From Pseudomonadota bacterium (GTDB lineage: Bacteria; Myxococcota; Myxococcia; Myxococcales; Anaeromyxobacteraceae), in contig JAEYOU010000379.1 of NCBI GenBank assembly GCA_023411405.1, positions 1-10,184 on the forward strand: a stretch of DNA of 10,184 nucleotides. The letters are read 5' to 3'. The number at the start of each line of letters is the position of its first letter. Position 1 is the stretch's first letter. Shown one piece after another: positions 1 to 6,386 of the stretch. The translations under genes and the position numbers were made by a program. The notes under the pieces are model-generated. The model had not been told where the DNA came from. It was given only the letters and a program-made list of their open reading frames with translations, and did not search any database.

Positions 1-232
1 CGTCGACGGCGTGCGGGACGTCCGGACCGGTGAGGAGGGCCCCCGCGCGCCGGGCGCGGGCCGGCGTCGTCACCGCGAGGTCCGCGTCGAGCCCCACGAT
101 GAGGTGCCAGCAATGGTGCGCGTGCAGCCGGCTGGCGCCGCCCGGGCCCCACGTGACGAGGACCGCGGGCCACGGACGCAGGAGCCCTGCCGCCGAGGCC
201 GGTGACCGAGGGAGGAGCACGGCCGTGTTCAT
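1..232 (-). CDS. AraC-family transcriptional regulator, N-terminal sensor part (partial, runs off the left edge)
   Basis: Reading the minus strand from an ATG at 232 gives 77 open codons to the window edge. The product shows the cupin-like sensor domain typical of AraC-family regulators: a WGPGG stretch, then a histidine cluster HAHHCWHL (about residues 41-48), a VGLDADL strand, and the late motif PDVPHAVD (about 70-77). In this family the cupin domain binds an effector and a C-terminal double helix-turn-helix binds DNA. The DNA-binding part lies outside the window, so its presence is assumed. No good Shine-Dalgarno site precedes the ATG and the frame stays open upstream into the neighbouring gene, so the exact start is uncertain. 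It lies 65 bp downstream of the GYF_2-RDD gene on the same strand and could be co-transcribed with it. The effector is unknown. The family call rests on the recognised motifs only. Confidence 0.65.
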   Translation of the reverse strand, partial: MNTAVLLPRSPASAAGLLRPWPAVLVTWGPGGASRLHAHHCWHLIVGLDADLAVTTPARARRAGALLTGPDVPHAVD

Positions 233-297
233 GCGTCGCCGCGGACGGCGGCGCCACGCGAACCCGCGGACCGGCGGCGACTCCCCGCGCGGCGACG

Positions 298-1032
298 TCA
301 GGAGAACGCGTCGACGTCGAAGCGGCGGCGGTAGTCGTCCACCGCGACGACCTGCGTGTTCGCGGCCTTGTCGCCGAGGCGGCGGCCGTCTCCGGCCGCG
401 AGCACCACGATGGGCTCGATGAGGCTGCCCACGTACGGGATCAGCCCGAGGAGCATCATGATCGCCGCGCGCCCCGCGGACTGGCCCATGGTGCAGGGCC
501 GGTTCGTGGGCAGGTGGACCACCATCAGCTTCATCATCTTCTTGCCGACGCTCTGCCCGTTCGCGCGGCCATCCTTGATGAAGCCGTAGACGATCCCGAC
601 CAGCATCAGGAGACCGCCGAGGATCCCGCAGATCGCGGCGACCGCGCCGTTCTCGTTCACGCCGCCCACGACCGCCAGGACGATGAGCACCATCGCGGGG
701 AGCATGAACAGGAAGCCGTCCACGAGGTACGCCACGAACCGCGCCCCGAGCGGCGCCTTCGGGTAGACGAGCTGCTGCTGCCCGTACGCGGGCTGCCCGT
801 GCGCCTGCGGCGCAGCCAGCTGCGGGCGCGGCGGCGGCGCGGCCGCCGCCTCCGGCGCGAGGGAGGCGAGCTCCGGGATCATGTTCCACGGCTGCCACCC
901 GGACATCCCGGCCCGCCAGACGTGCGTCCCCGCGGGCAGCCGGCCGAACCGGATCATCCCGGCGATCGCCTCCTCGTCCACCGGCCCCGCCTGACTCCCC
1001 GCGTCCAGGTAGTACCAGATCGCTTCGCTCAT
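298..1032 (-). CDS. GYF_2 domain - RDD family membrane protein
   Basis: This 244-residue protein has two recognisable parts. Residues about 5-55 form a GYF_2 domain: IWYYLDAGSQAGPV, then HVWRAGMSGWQPW. GYF_2 domains are thought to bind proline-rich peptides. A Pro/Ala/Gln-rich linker (about 60-92) leads to an RDD domain. That domain shows R98 and D105 in its first helix, the SVGKKMMKLMVV motif (161-172) and the closing GRRLGDKAANTQVV motif (216-229). Hydrophobic segments at about 100-122, 130-151 and 189-212 are likely membrane helices. RDD proteins are inner-membrane proteins, some with reported transport roles; no substrate can be read here. The N-terminal domain should face the cytoplasm. 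The start is the ATG at 1032, preceded on the minus strand by GGGAG with about 9-nt spacing. It is transcribed divergently from the trehalose gene. Family calls are secure; the cellular role is not known. Confidence 0.88.
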   Translation of the reverse strand: MSEAIWYYLDAGSQAGPVDEEAIAGMIRFGRLPAGTHVWRAGMSGWQPWNMIPELASLAPEAAAAPPPRPQLAAPQAHGQPAYGQQQLVYPKAPLGARFVAYLVDGFLFMLPAMVLIVLAVVGGVNENGAVAAICGILGGLLMLVGIVYGFIKDGRANGQSVGKKMMKLMVVHLPTNRPCTMGQSAGRAAIMMLLGLIPYVGSLIEPIVVLAAGDGRRLGDKAANTQVVAVDDYRRRFDVDAFS

Positions 1033-1176
1033 GCTCCCCCGCTCCCGCGCTGTGCCCCGTGCTCGGGCGTGATGGGATGGACCCGCCTCGGCGTGCGAGT
1101 GTACAGCCCTGGCCGGGAGCGAGTGTCCGCCCAGCCGGAGCCCTGCGAGGCGTCGCGCAGGCTCGTTATACGATGC

Positions 1177-1194
1177 GCCGGCGTGGGCGCCGGC
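1177..1194. promoter_or_regulatory. Perfect inverted repeat in the upstream/leader region of the trehalose gene
   Basis: GCCGGCG (1177-1183) and CGCCGGC (1188-1194) form a 7-bp perfect stem around a TGGG loop, 47 bp before the trehalose gene start. A TATACG hexamer at 1167-1172 could be a -10 element, although no convincing -35 is visible. If it were, the hairpin would sit at or just after the transcription start, where it could act as an operator or leader structure. In DNA this rich in GC such a repeat can also arise by chance. Confidence 0.25.
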
Positions 1195-1230
1195 CCGACG
1201 GCGGGAAGGTAAGACATCTGCACGTTTCGC

Positions 1231-1236
1231 GAGGAG
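1231..1236 (+). promoter_or_regulatory. Ribosome binding site that sets the trehalose gene start
   Basis: GAGGAG lies 5 nt before the ATG at 1242. The reading frame stays open upstream as far as 1059. The family-typical N-terminus (MPRLLIVSNRLPV) begins exactly at 1242, so the upstream extension is rejected. Confidence 0.75.
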
Positions 1237-1241
1237 CGCAC

Positions 1242-3413
1242 ATGCCGCGGTTGCTCATCGTCTCCAATCGGCTCCCCGTGACCGTCCGGCGCGCGCCCGA
1301 CGGAGCCCTCTCGGTCGAGCCCAGCACGGGTGGGCTCGCCACCGGCATGAAGGGCCCGCACGAGCGGCTGGGCGGCCTCTGGTTCGGCTTCCCCGGCGAG
1401 CTGGACGGTCTCGCGGCGGAGGAGCAGGCGACCGTGCAGCGCCGGCTCGCCGATCTGTCCCTCGTGCCCATCCCGCTCACCGCCGAGGAGCTGGCGCGCT
1501 ACTACGAGAGCTACTCGAACGGCGTGCTCTGGCCGCTCTTCCACTACTTCGCGTCGCGGCTGCCGCTCGAGGTCCACGACTTCGACGCCTACGAGAAGGT
1601 CAACGCGCGGTTCGCCGATGCCGTCGCGGAGCGGTACGAGCCCGGGGATCTGGTCTGGGTGCACGACTACCAGCTGATGCTCGTCCCGCAGATGCTCCGC
1701 GACCGGATCCCCGACGCGCGGATCGGCTTCTTCCTCCACATCCCCTTCCCGTCGTCGGAGGTGTTCCGGCTGCTCCCGCATCGCGAACACCTCATCAGAG
1801 GACTGCTCGGCGCGGATCTCCTCGGGTTCCACACCGCCGGCTACCTCCGGCACTTCGCCTCCTCGGTGCTCCGCCTCACCAGCACCCCCACCCAGGTCGA
1901 TCGGATCCGCTGGCACCACGGGGACGTGCGGCTGGGCGTCTTCCCGATGGGCATCGACGCGGACGACTTCTCACGCCGGGCCGGGTCGCCGGAGGTGGAG
2001 GAGCTGGTCCGCGCGCACCGGCAGGGCGGGGCGCAGCTGCTGGTGGGCGTCGACCGGCTGGACTACACGAAGGGAATCCCTCGCAGGCTGCTCGCCTTCG
2101 AGAGCCTCCTGTCCCAGCACCCGGAGCTCCAGGGGAAGGTCCGCCTGGTCCAGGTGGCGGTGCCGTCGCGCGAAGGGGTGGACGCCTACCGGGACTTCCG
2201 GGCGGAGGTCGACGTGCTCGTCGGGCGGCTTCACGGAAAGTTCGCGACGTCCGGGTGGTCGCCGGTCCACTACATGTACCGGGGACTGCCGCAGGCCGAG
2301 ATCGTCGCGCTCTACCGCTCCGCGGACGCCGTCCTGGTGACGCCGCTGCGCGACGGCATGAACCTCGTCGCCAAGGAGTTCGTGGCTGCCCGTCCGGACG
2401 GCGACGGCGTCCTCCTGCTCTCCGAGTTCGCCGGCGCTGCCTCCGAGCTGGCGGAGGCGCTCCGGGTCAACCCGTACGACATCGACGGGACGGCGGAGCT
2501 CATGTACCGCGCCCTCACCATGCCCGAGGAGGAACGCCGGACGCGCATGGCCGGGCTCCGCGCCCGGGTCATGAAGCGGGACGTCCACGCCTGGGCGCGA
2601 GGCTTCGTCGGGCAGCTCGAAGGCAACGGCGCTCCGAGCCCGGTGCGCGGTCCCTCCCCGGGACAGTCCCTCGGTTCGGCGCTCGAGCGGGCCCGCGCCG
2701 CGTCCCATCTCGTCCTCCTCCTCGACTACGACGGCACCCTCGTCCCGTTCGCGCCCACGCCGGAGCTGGCCGTCCCGGATCCCACGCTCCTTGGGCTCCT
2801 TCGACGGCTCGCCGCGCACCCCGGGTTCGAGGTCCACGTGGTGAGCGGCAGGAAGCGGGAGACGCTGGCGCGGTGGCTGGGGGCGCTGCCGCTGGGGCTG
2901 CACGCGGAGCACGGCCTCTGGTCGCGGGCCGCCGGCGGCGCGTGGGTCCAGGCGGAGGCACCGGACGACCGCTGGCGCGTGCCGGCGCTGGAGATCCTGC
3001 GCGACTTCGCCGATCGGACCTCCGGCGCGATCATCGAGGAGAAGACCGCCGGGCTCGCGTGGCACTACCGCGCCGTCGATCCCGAGTACGGGGCGGCCCA
3101 GGCGCGGGAGCTCTCGGTCCACCTCTCCGCGTTGCTCTCGAACGCGCCGGTGGAGCTCCTCCAGGGCGACATGGTCGTCGAGCTCCGTCCGCATGGCGTC
3201 GAGAAGGGCCGCGTCGCACGCGCCGTCCTGCGGGACAGTCCCCGGAACACCCTCGCGTTCGCGGCGGGGGACGACCAGACGGACGAGGATCTCTTCGCGG
3301 CCCTGCCGGAGGGCGCCATCGCGGTCCACGTGGGCAAGTCGGAGAGCCGCGCTCCGCTGCGCGTCCCCGACGTCCGCGCGCTGAGGGCGATCCTCGAGCG
3401 GCTCGCCGGTTGA
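1242..3413 (+). CDS. Bifunctional trehalose-6-phosphate synthase / trehalose-6-phosphate phosphatase (OtsA-OtsB fusion)
   Basis: The 723-residue cytosolic enzyme would make trehalose from UDP-glucose and glucose-6-phosphate in two steps. Residues about 3-460 are a GT20 trehalose-6-phosphate synthase. Visible motifs are SNRLPV with R10, STGGLATG (28-35), the acceptor-site region around YSNGVLWPLFHY (91-102), HDYQL (141-145), FLHIPFP (164-170), the phosphate-binding DRLDYTKGIP with R272 and K277 (271-280), and DGMNLVAKEF (371-380). A short Pro/Gly/Ser linker (about 461-478) joins it to a HAD-type phosphatase. This part shows motif I DYDGT (D495, D497), motif II VVSGR (S535), K655 in HGVEKG, and GDDQTDED (676-683). 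All expected catalytic residues of both halves appear intact. Trehalose serves in osmotic and desiccation protection. The gene stands alone on its strand after a divergent promoter region; a 122-bp gap precedes the next gene. No otsA or otsB symbol is assigned because the gene is a fusion. Confidence 0.95.
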   Translation: MPRLLIVSNRLPVTVRRAPDGALSVEPSTGGLATGMKGPHERLGGLWFGFPGELDGLAAEEQATVQRRLADLSLVPIPLTAEELARYYESYSNGVLWPLFHYFASRLPLEVHDFDAYEKVNARFADAVAERYEPGDLVWVHDYQLMLVPQMLRDRIPDARIGFFLHIPFPSSEVFRLLPHREHLIRGLLGADLLGFHTAGYLRHFASSVLRLTSTPTQVDRIRWHHGDVRLGVFPMGIDADDFSRRAGSPEVEELVRAHRQGGAQLLVGVDRLDYTKGIPRRLLAFESLLSQHPELQGKVRLVQVAVPSREGVDAYRDFRAEVDVLVGRLHGKFATSGWSPVHYMYRGLPQAEIVALYRSADAVLVTPLRDGMNLVAKEFVAARPDGDGVLLLSEFAGAASELAEALRVNPYDIDGTAELMYRALTMPEEERRTRMAGLRARVMKRDVHAWARGFVGQLEGNGAPSPVRGPSPGQSLGSALERARAASHLVLLLDYDGTLVPFAPTPELAVPDPTLLGLLRRLAAHPGFEVHVVSGRKRETLARWLGALPLGLHAEHGLWSRAAGGAWVQAEAPDDRWRVPALEILRDFADRTSGAIIEEKTAGLAWHYRAVDPEYGAAQARELSVHLSALLSNAPVELLQGDMVVELRPHGVEKGRVARAVLRDSPRNTLAFAAGDDQTDEDLFAALPEGAIAVHVGKSESRAPLRVPDVRALRAILERLAG

Positions 3414-3535
3414 AGGTGGACGGCGACACGCCCGTCGGTGTCCCGAGCTGACAGCGGAGGGGGGGACCTCCCAGGGGGGAGCGCCGGCAGCGCGGCGGAG
3501 CTATCTCCGGCGCGGCTCGGCAGGAGGGTGACGAC
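3414..3535. other. Intergenic stretch with weak hairpins and G-runs
   Basis: This 122-bp gap follows the trehalose gene. GACAC (3425-3429) pairs with GTGTC (3438-3442), and CTCCC (3468-3472) pairs with GGGAG (3477-3481). Runs of seven G (3459-3465) and six G (3474-3479) are present. No T-tract follows either hairpin, so a terminator cannot be claimed. AGGAGGGTG at 3522-3530 is the ribosome binding site of the next gene. Confidence 0.3.
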
Positions 3536-4522
3536 ATGGAGCAGCGGAAGCTCGGCGGCCAGGGGCTCGTGGTCTCGGCGCTCGGCCTGGGGTGCATGGG
3601 GATGAGCGAGTTCTACGGCGCCGCCGAGGAGGCGGAGTCGATCGCGACCATCCACCGCGCGCTCGACCTCGGCGTCACCTTCCTCGACACCGCGGACATG
3701 TACGGGCCGTTCCGGAACGAGGAGCTCGTCGGCCGCGCGATCCGGGACCGGCGCGACCGGGCGATCGTCGCGACCAAGTTCGGCAACGAGCGCCGCGCCG
3801 ACGGCACCTACGTCGGCGTGAACGGCAGGCCCGAGTACGTCCGCAGCGCGTGCGAGGCGTCGCTGCGGCGCCTCGGGCTCGACCACGTCGACCTGTACTA
3901 CCAGCACCGGGTCGATCGCGCGGTGCCCATCGAGGAGACCGTCGGCGCGATGGCGGAGCTCGTGCGCGCCGGCAAGGTCCGCTACCTGGGGCTCTCCGAG
4001 GCGGCGCCCGCGACCCTCCGGCGCGCGCACGCGGTGCATCCGATCAGCGCGCTCCAGACCGAGTACTCGCTGTGGTCGCGCGACCCCGAGGACGCGATCC
4101 TCCCCACCGTCCGCGCGCTGGGGATCGGCTTCGTCGCGTACAGCCCGCTCGGGCGCGGCTTCCTCTCCGGCCGCTTCCGGACGCCGGAGGATCTCGCCCC
4201 GGACGACTGGCGCCGGAACAGCCCCAGGTTCCAGGGCGAGAACTTCCGGAGGAACCTCGAGCTCGTCGCCGGCATCGAGCAGCTCGCGCGCGCGCGCGGG
4301 GCCACGGCGTCGCAGCTCGCGCTGGCCTGGCTCCTCTCGCGCGGTCCGGACGTCGTCCCGATCCCCGGCACGACGAAGCGGGCGCGGCTCGAGGAGAACG
4401 CGGCGGCGGTGGCGATGCGCGTCGACGCCGGAGAGCTCGCCCGGCTCGACGCGATCGCCCCCAGGGGCGCGGCCGCGGGTGCACGCTACCCGGAGGCCGC
4501 GATGAAGGCGCTCGACGGCTGA
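3536..4522 (+). CDS. Aldo/keto reductase
   Basis: This 328-residue protein is a complete NADPH-dependent aldo/keto reductase with a TIM-barrel fold, expected in the cytosol. It would reduce a carbonyl substrate to an alcohol; the substrate cannot be deduced. The catalytic tetrad is visible: D51 and Y56 in LDTADMYG, K81 in ATKFGN, and H124 in YYQHRVD. Family signatures follow: RRLGLDHVDLYYQ (111-123), RYLGLSE (149-155), QTEYSLW (174-180), AYSPLGRGFLSG (201-212) and the cofactor-binding VPIPGTTKRARLEEN (274-288). The length is normal for the subgroup of bacterial and plant auxin-induced-type reductases. The ATG at 3536 is preceded by a strong AGGAGGGTG with about 5-nt spacing. It is convergent with the lipoprotein gene that follows. 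No functional link to the trehalose gene is evident beyond shared orientation. Confidence 0.94.
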   Translation: MEQRKLGGQGLVVSALGLGCMGMSEFYGAAEEAESIATIHRALDLGVTFLDTADMYGPFRNEELVGRAIRDRRDRAIVATKFGNERRADGTYVGVNGRPEYVRSACEASLRRLGLDHVDLYYQHRVDRAVPIEETVGAMAELVRAGKVRYLGLSEAAPATLRRAHAVHPISALQTEYSLWSRDPEDAILPTVRALGIGFVAYSPLGRGFLSGRFRTPEDLAPDDWRRNSPRFQGENFRRNLELVAGIEQLARARGATASQLALAWLLSRGPDVVPIPGTTKRARLEENAAAVAMRVDAGELARLDAIAPRGAAAGARYPEAAMKALDG

Positions 4523-4548
4523 CGGGCCCGCCGTCCGCGGAGCAGGTC

Positions 4549-4571
4549 CTCCCCCGGTCCGGTCAGGGGAG
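4549..4571. terminator. Candidate hairpin between convergent genes
   Basis: CTCCCC (4549-4554) and GGGGAG (4566-4571) form a 6-bp stem with an 11-nt loop in the 65-bp gap between the 3' ends of the aldo/keto reductase and the lipoprotein gene. The position suits a bidirectional terminator. No T-tract is present on either strand, so this is only suggestive. Confidence 0.35.
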
Positions 4572-4587
4572 TCGGCGCCCGCGTCGT

Positions 4588-5433
4588 TCAGACCTCGTCG
4601 CAGGTCCGGTAGACGTACGCGCCGTCGCTCGGCGGGACCACCTGCCGGTCGCGATAGATCACCGTGGTGGTCGCGCCCCGGGCGTCGCACGCGTCGCGGA
4701 AGTTGGGCAGGCCGCCGTTGTCCGGGTACTCGATCTCGAACCAGACGTCGCCGTAGGCCCGGGCGAAGTCGTCGCAGTCGCCGTAGGGCTGGCACTCCTC
4801 CACGACGGCGAAGTCGAAGCCGATCTCCTCGCGGTGGGCCAGCATCTCCGACGTGTTCTTCTGCGCGATGGCGAGGCCCCTGGAGTGCGCGCGGGCGGCG
4901 AGGAGCGTCGCGAACGCGACGTCGTGCTGCATGGTGAGGAGCCCCTGGGAGCGCTCCCACGAGTTGAGGTTGTCGGGCTCGACCGCGTCGTACCCCTTCC
5001 TCGCGCACGCGTCGATCCAGGGGCCGACGACGGCCAGGATCGCCTCCCGCTTGTCGGCGGTGGAGACGTCGAGCACGAGCTCGTTCCACTCCTCGTCCAC
5101 CACCCAGGCGCCGTCCTTCCGGAGCAGGAGGTCGGGGTGCTGGGTGGTCCAGAAGTCGAAGTCCTCCGGCTGCGTCTGGAAGGCGTTCACGTAGCAGACG
5201 TTGTACTTCCCCGCGACCGGCGGATCGCTCCAGTCCCGATCGACGATCTCCACGTCCGCCGCGGGCGCGTAGGCCCCGCCGATCTGGTAGTCGAACCTGG
5301 CGTGCGCGGGCGGCAGGGTGACCGCGCCACCGCCGGCGTCGGAGCTGCCGCCGGCGCAGCCTGCCCCTGCCAGCGCCAGCACGAGCCCCAGCGACCTCGC
5401 GATCTCCCAGCGACGCACTTCACGTTCGGTCAT
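4588..5433 (-). CDS. GH114-like lipoprotein (endo-alpha-1,4-polygalactosaminidase family, TM1410-like)
   Basis: The 281-residue protein has a lipoprotein signal peptide: positive N-terminus, hydrophobic core at 13-24, and LAGAGC with C26 as the lipidated cysteine. The -3 residue is Gly rather than the usual Leu, which is tolerated by the lipobox rule. The mature part matches the glycoside hydrolase 114 TIM-barrel family: FDYQIGGAY (48-55), RDWSDPP (66-72), CYVNAFQTQP (80-89), a GYDAVEPDN strand end (147-155), IAQKN (189-193) and FAVVEE (208-213). E152/D154 and E212/E213 sit where acidic catalytic residues are expected. Characterised members cleave galactosamine-rich polysaccharides; many bacterial ones are untested. 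It should act at the envelope, on an exopolysaccharide or wall polymer. The start is supported by AGGAG 6 nt upstream (5440-5444 on the minus strand). It is divergent from the next gene. Confidence 0.85.
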   Translation of the reverse strand: MTEREVRRWEIARSLGLVLALAGAGCAGGSSDAGGGAVTLPPAHARFDYQIGGAYAPAADVEIVDRDWSDPPVAGKYNVCYVNAFQTQPEDFDFWTTQHPDLLLRKDGAWVVDEEWNELVLDVSTADKREAILAVVGPWIDACARKGYDAVEPDNLNSWERSQGLLTMQHDVAFATLLAARAHSRGLAIAQKNTSEMLAHREEIGFDFAVVEECQPYGDCDDFARAYGDVWFEIEYPDNGGLPNFRDACDARGATTTVIYRDRQVVPPSDGAYVYRTCDEV

Positions 5434-5485
5434 CGGCCTCTCCTAACACGTGGGTGGCCGCGGCGGGCCCCGGGAATGCGGGGCT

Positions 5486-5518
5486 TCGACCGGCGCCACC
5501 TCGGCGCCCCCCGGTCGA
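5486..5518. repeat. Long interrupted inverted repeat in a divergent intergenic region
   Basis: TCGACCGG (5486-5493) and CCGGTCGA (5511-5518) are perfect 8-bp complements. Inside them CGCC (5494-5497) can pair with GGCG (5503-5506) around a five-base loop, leaving an unpaired CCCC (5507-5510). It lies in the 186-bp gap between the divergent lipoprotein and secreted-protein genes. It could be an operator, a leader structure or a dispersed genomic repeat. Confidence 0.5.
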
Positions 5519-5607
5519 CGGGAGGGCAATCACGCGCGGTGCTCGCCTGAAGGAACCGCCGCATCGGGGCAGTGGGCCGGCGGCCGTGCACCTCCAAACT
5601 TCCTCGC

Positions 5608-5615
5608 GAGGAGGG
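5608..5615 (+). promoter_or_regulatory. Ribosome binding site that sets the small secreted protein start
   Basis: GAGGAGGG ends 4 nt before the ATG at 5620. The upstream in-frame ATG at 5572 has no such site and would put a charged extension before the signal peptide. The start at 5620 is therefore preferred. Confidence 0.75.
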
Positions 5616-5619
5616 TGCC

Positions 5620-6066
5620 ATGTCGCCGAGAGCCATCGCCGGAGTCCTGACGTTCGTGCTGGGGGTCGCGCCCGGGATCGCCGCCGCCGACCGCTCCACC
5701 CCGCCGATCCCGGGCCGCGGGGAGGTGGTCGTCACCCTGCGCGAGGAGGCGATCGTGCTCTCGGGCGCATACCGGTGCGTCGGTCCCGGCGTGGACCACA
5801 CGCTCGTGTTCACGTCGTCCGGCCTCAACCCCGTCTCGCTCGAGACCAGGCTCGGCAACCTCGACGCGGGGGACTGCTACATCATCGCGAACCTGCTCCT
5901 GGAGACCGCCCGGGCGGCCGGGTGTACGACCAGGCCGGCGGTGCCCCTGCCGCCGCAAGACGAGGCGACCCTCGATCTGCTCTGCACCGGCACACGCTCC
6001 TCGCTGGTCGCGCTCATCACACGGCTCGGCGTGATCGCCCTCACCTACCAGCAGCCGCAGCCCTGA
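5620..6066 (+). CDS. Small secreted hypothetical protein with four cysteines
   Basis: I do not recognise a family for this 148-residue protein. It begins with a clear Sec signal peptide: a short basic N-terminus (R4), a hydrophobic core at about 5-20, and an Ala-rich cleavage site near A23-D24. The mature protein of about 125 residues carries four cysteines (C53, C86, C102, C122), enough for two disulfides in the periplasm or outside the cell. It has several likely beta strands (GEVVVTL, HTLVFTSS) and a helix around DCYIIANLLLETARAAGC (85-102). The C-terminus ends QQPQP. The start has a strong ribosome binding site. Codon use matches its neighbours, which supports a real gene. It is divergent from the lipoprotein gene, so the two may share a regulatory region. 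No enzymatic motif is visible. Confidence 0.8.
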   Translation: MSPRAIAGVLTFVLGVAPGIAAADRSTPPIPGRGEVVVTLREEAIVLSGAYRCVGPGVDHTLVFTSSGLNPVSLETRLGNLDAGDCYIIANLLLETARAAGCTTRPAVPLPPQDEATLDLLCTGTRSSLVALITRLGVIALTYQQPQP

Positions 6067-6386
6067 ACCACTCCGTGGCTCGCGGGCACCGCTGCCCGAC
6101 GCCTGGCGCCTTCGGTTCACGCTCGCTGCGCGCGGTCGCCCCGGAGCCCGTCGCACGCCTGCCCGCGCCGGCCGGGAGCGCCGTCGCGCACGCACGTGGA
6201 GCGCACGCTCTCCAGGCCGCGCGGAGTCGTCGTCGCGGAGGAACTCGCGCCGGAACGGGGGCGTCGACGCGCACGGCCCTCGACCTATGCTTACGGCGCG
6301 GGTGGGGTCGCCCCGTTCGCCCGCGGGCCGTGGGCCACGCATGTCGTGGGACCGGGGGGGACCCCAGCGTAGCGGGAGGGAGACCG
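6067..6386. other. 320-bp non-coding region upstream of the NTPase operon
   Basis: No convincing gene is seen on either strand; the open frames here give Arg/Pro/Ala-rich shadow translations. CGGGCA (6083-6088) and TGCCCG (6093-6098) form a 6-bp hairpin 17 bp after the preceding stop. It has no T-tract and could end the upstream transcript. A weak sigma70-like pair, TCGACG (6264-6269) and TATGCT (6286-6291) with a 16-bp spacer, is the best promoter candidate for the downstream operon. A run of G follows near 6353-6360. Confidence 0.45.
6264..6291 (+). promoter_or_regulatory. Weak candidate promoter of the NTPase operon
   Basis: TCGACG matches the TTGACA consensus at 4 of 6 positions, and TATGCT matches TATAAT at 4 of 6, with a 16-bp spacer. 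It lies about 95 bp before the NTPase start. It is one of few A/T-containing spots in the region. This is based on pattern matching alone. Confidence 0.22.

Noticed and set aside
202..1212. Long plus-strand open frame opposite the RDD protein
   Set aside because: It encodes a low-complexity Arg/His/Asp-rich product and is the antisense of a clear GYF_2-RDD gene. In DNA this rich in GC, long antisense open frames are expected.
1059..1241. N-terminal extension of the trehalose gene from an upstream ATG
   Set aside because: The extension is Arg/Pro-rich and covers the intergenic hairpin. The family N-terminus and a good ribosome binding site both point to 1242.
3065..5089. Minus-strand 674-codon open frame across the reductase and trehalose genes
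   Set aside because: Composition is Arg/Asp/Val-rich shadow sequence without motifs. It lies opposite two genes with complete catalytic sets, and in another frame of the lipoprotein gene.
5454..6386. Upstream extension of the NTPase frame back to 5454
   Set aside because: It would overlap the small secreted protein in another frame and gives Arg/Gly/Pro-rich nonsense. The ATG at 6387 has a strong ribosome binding site and begins the protein-like sequence.
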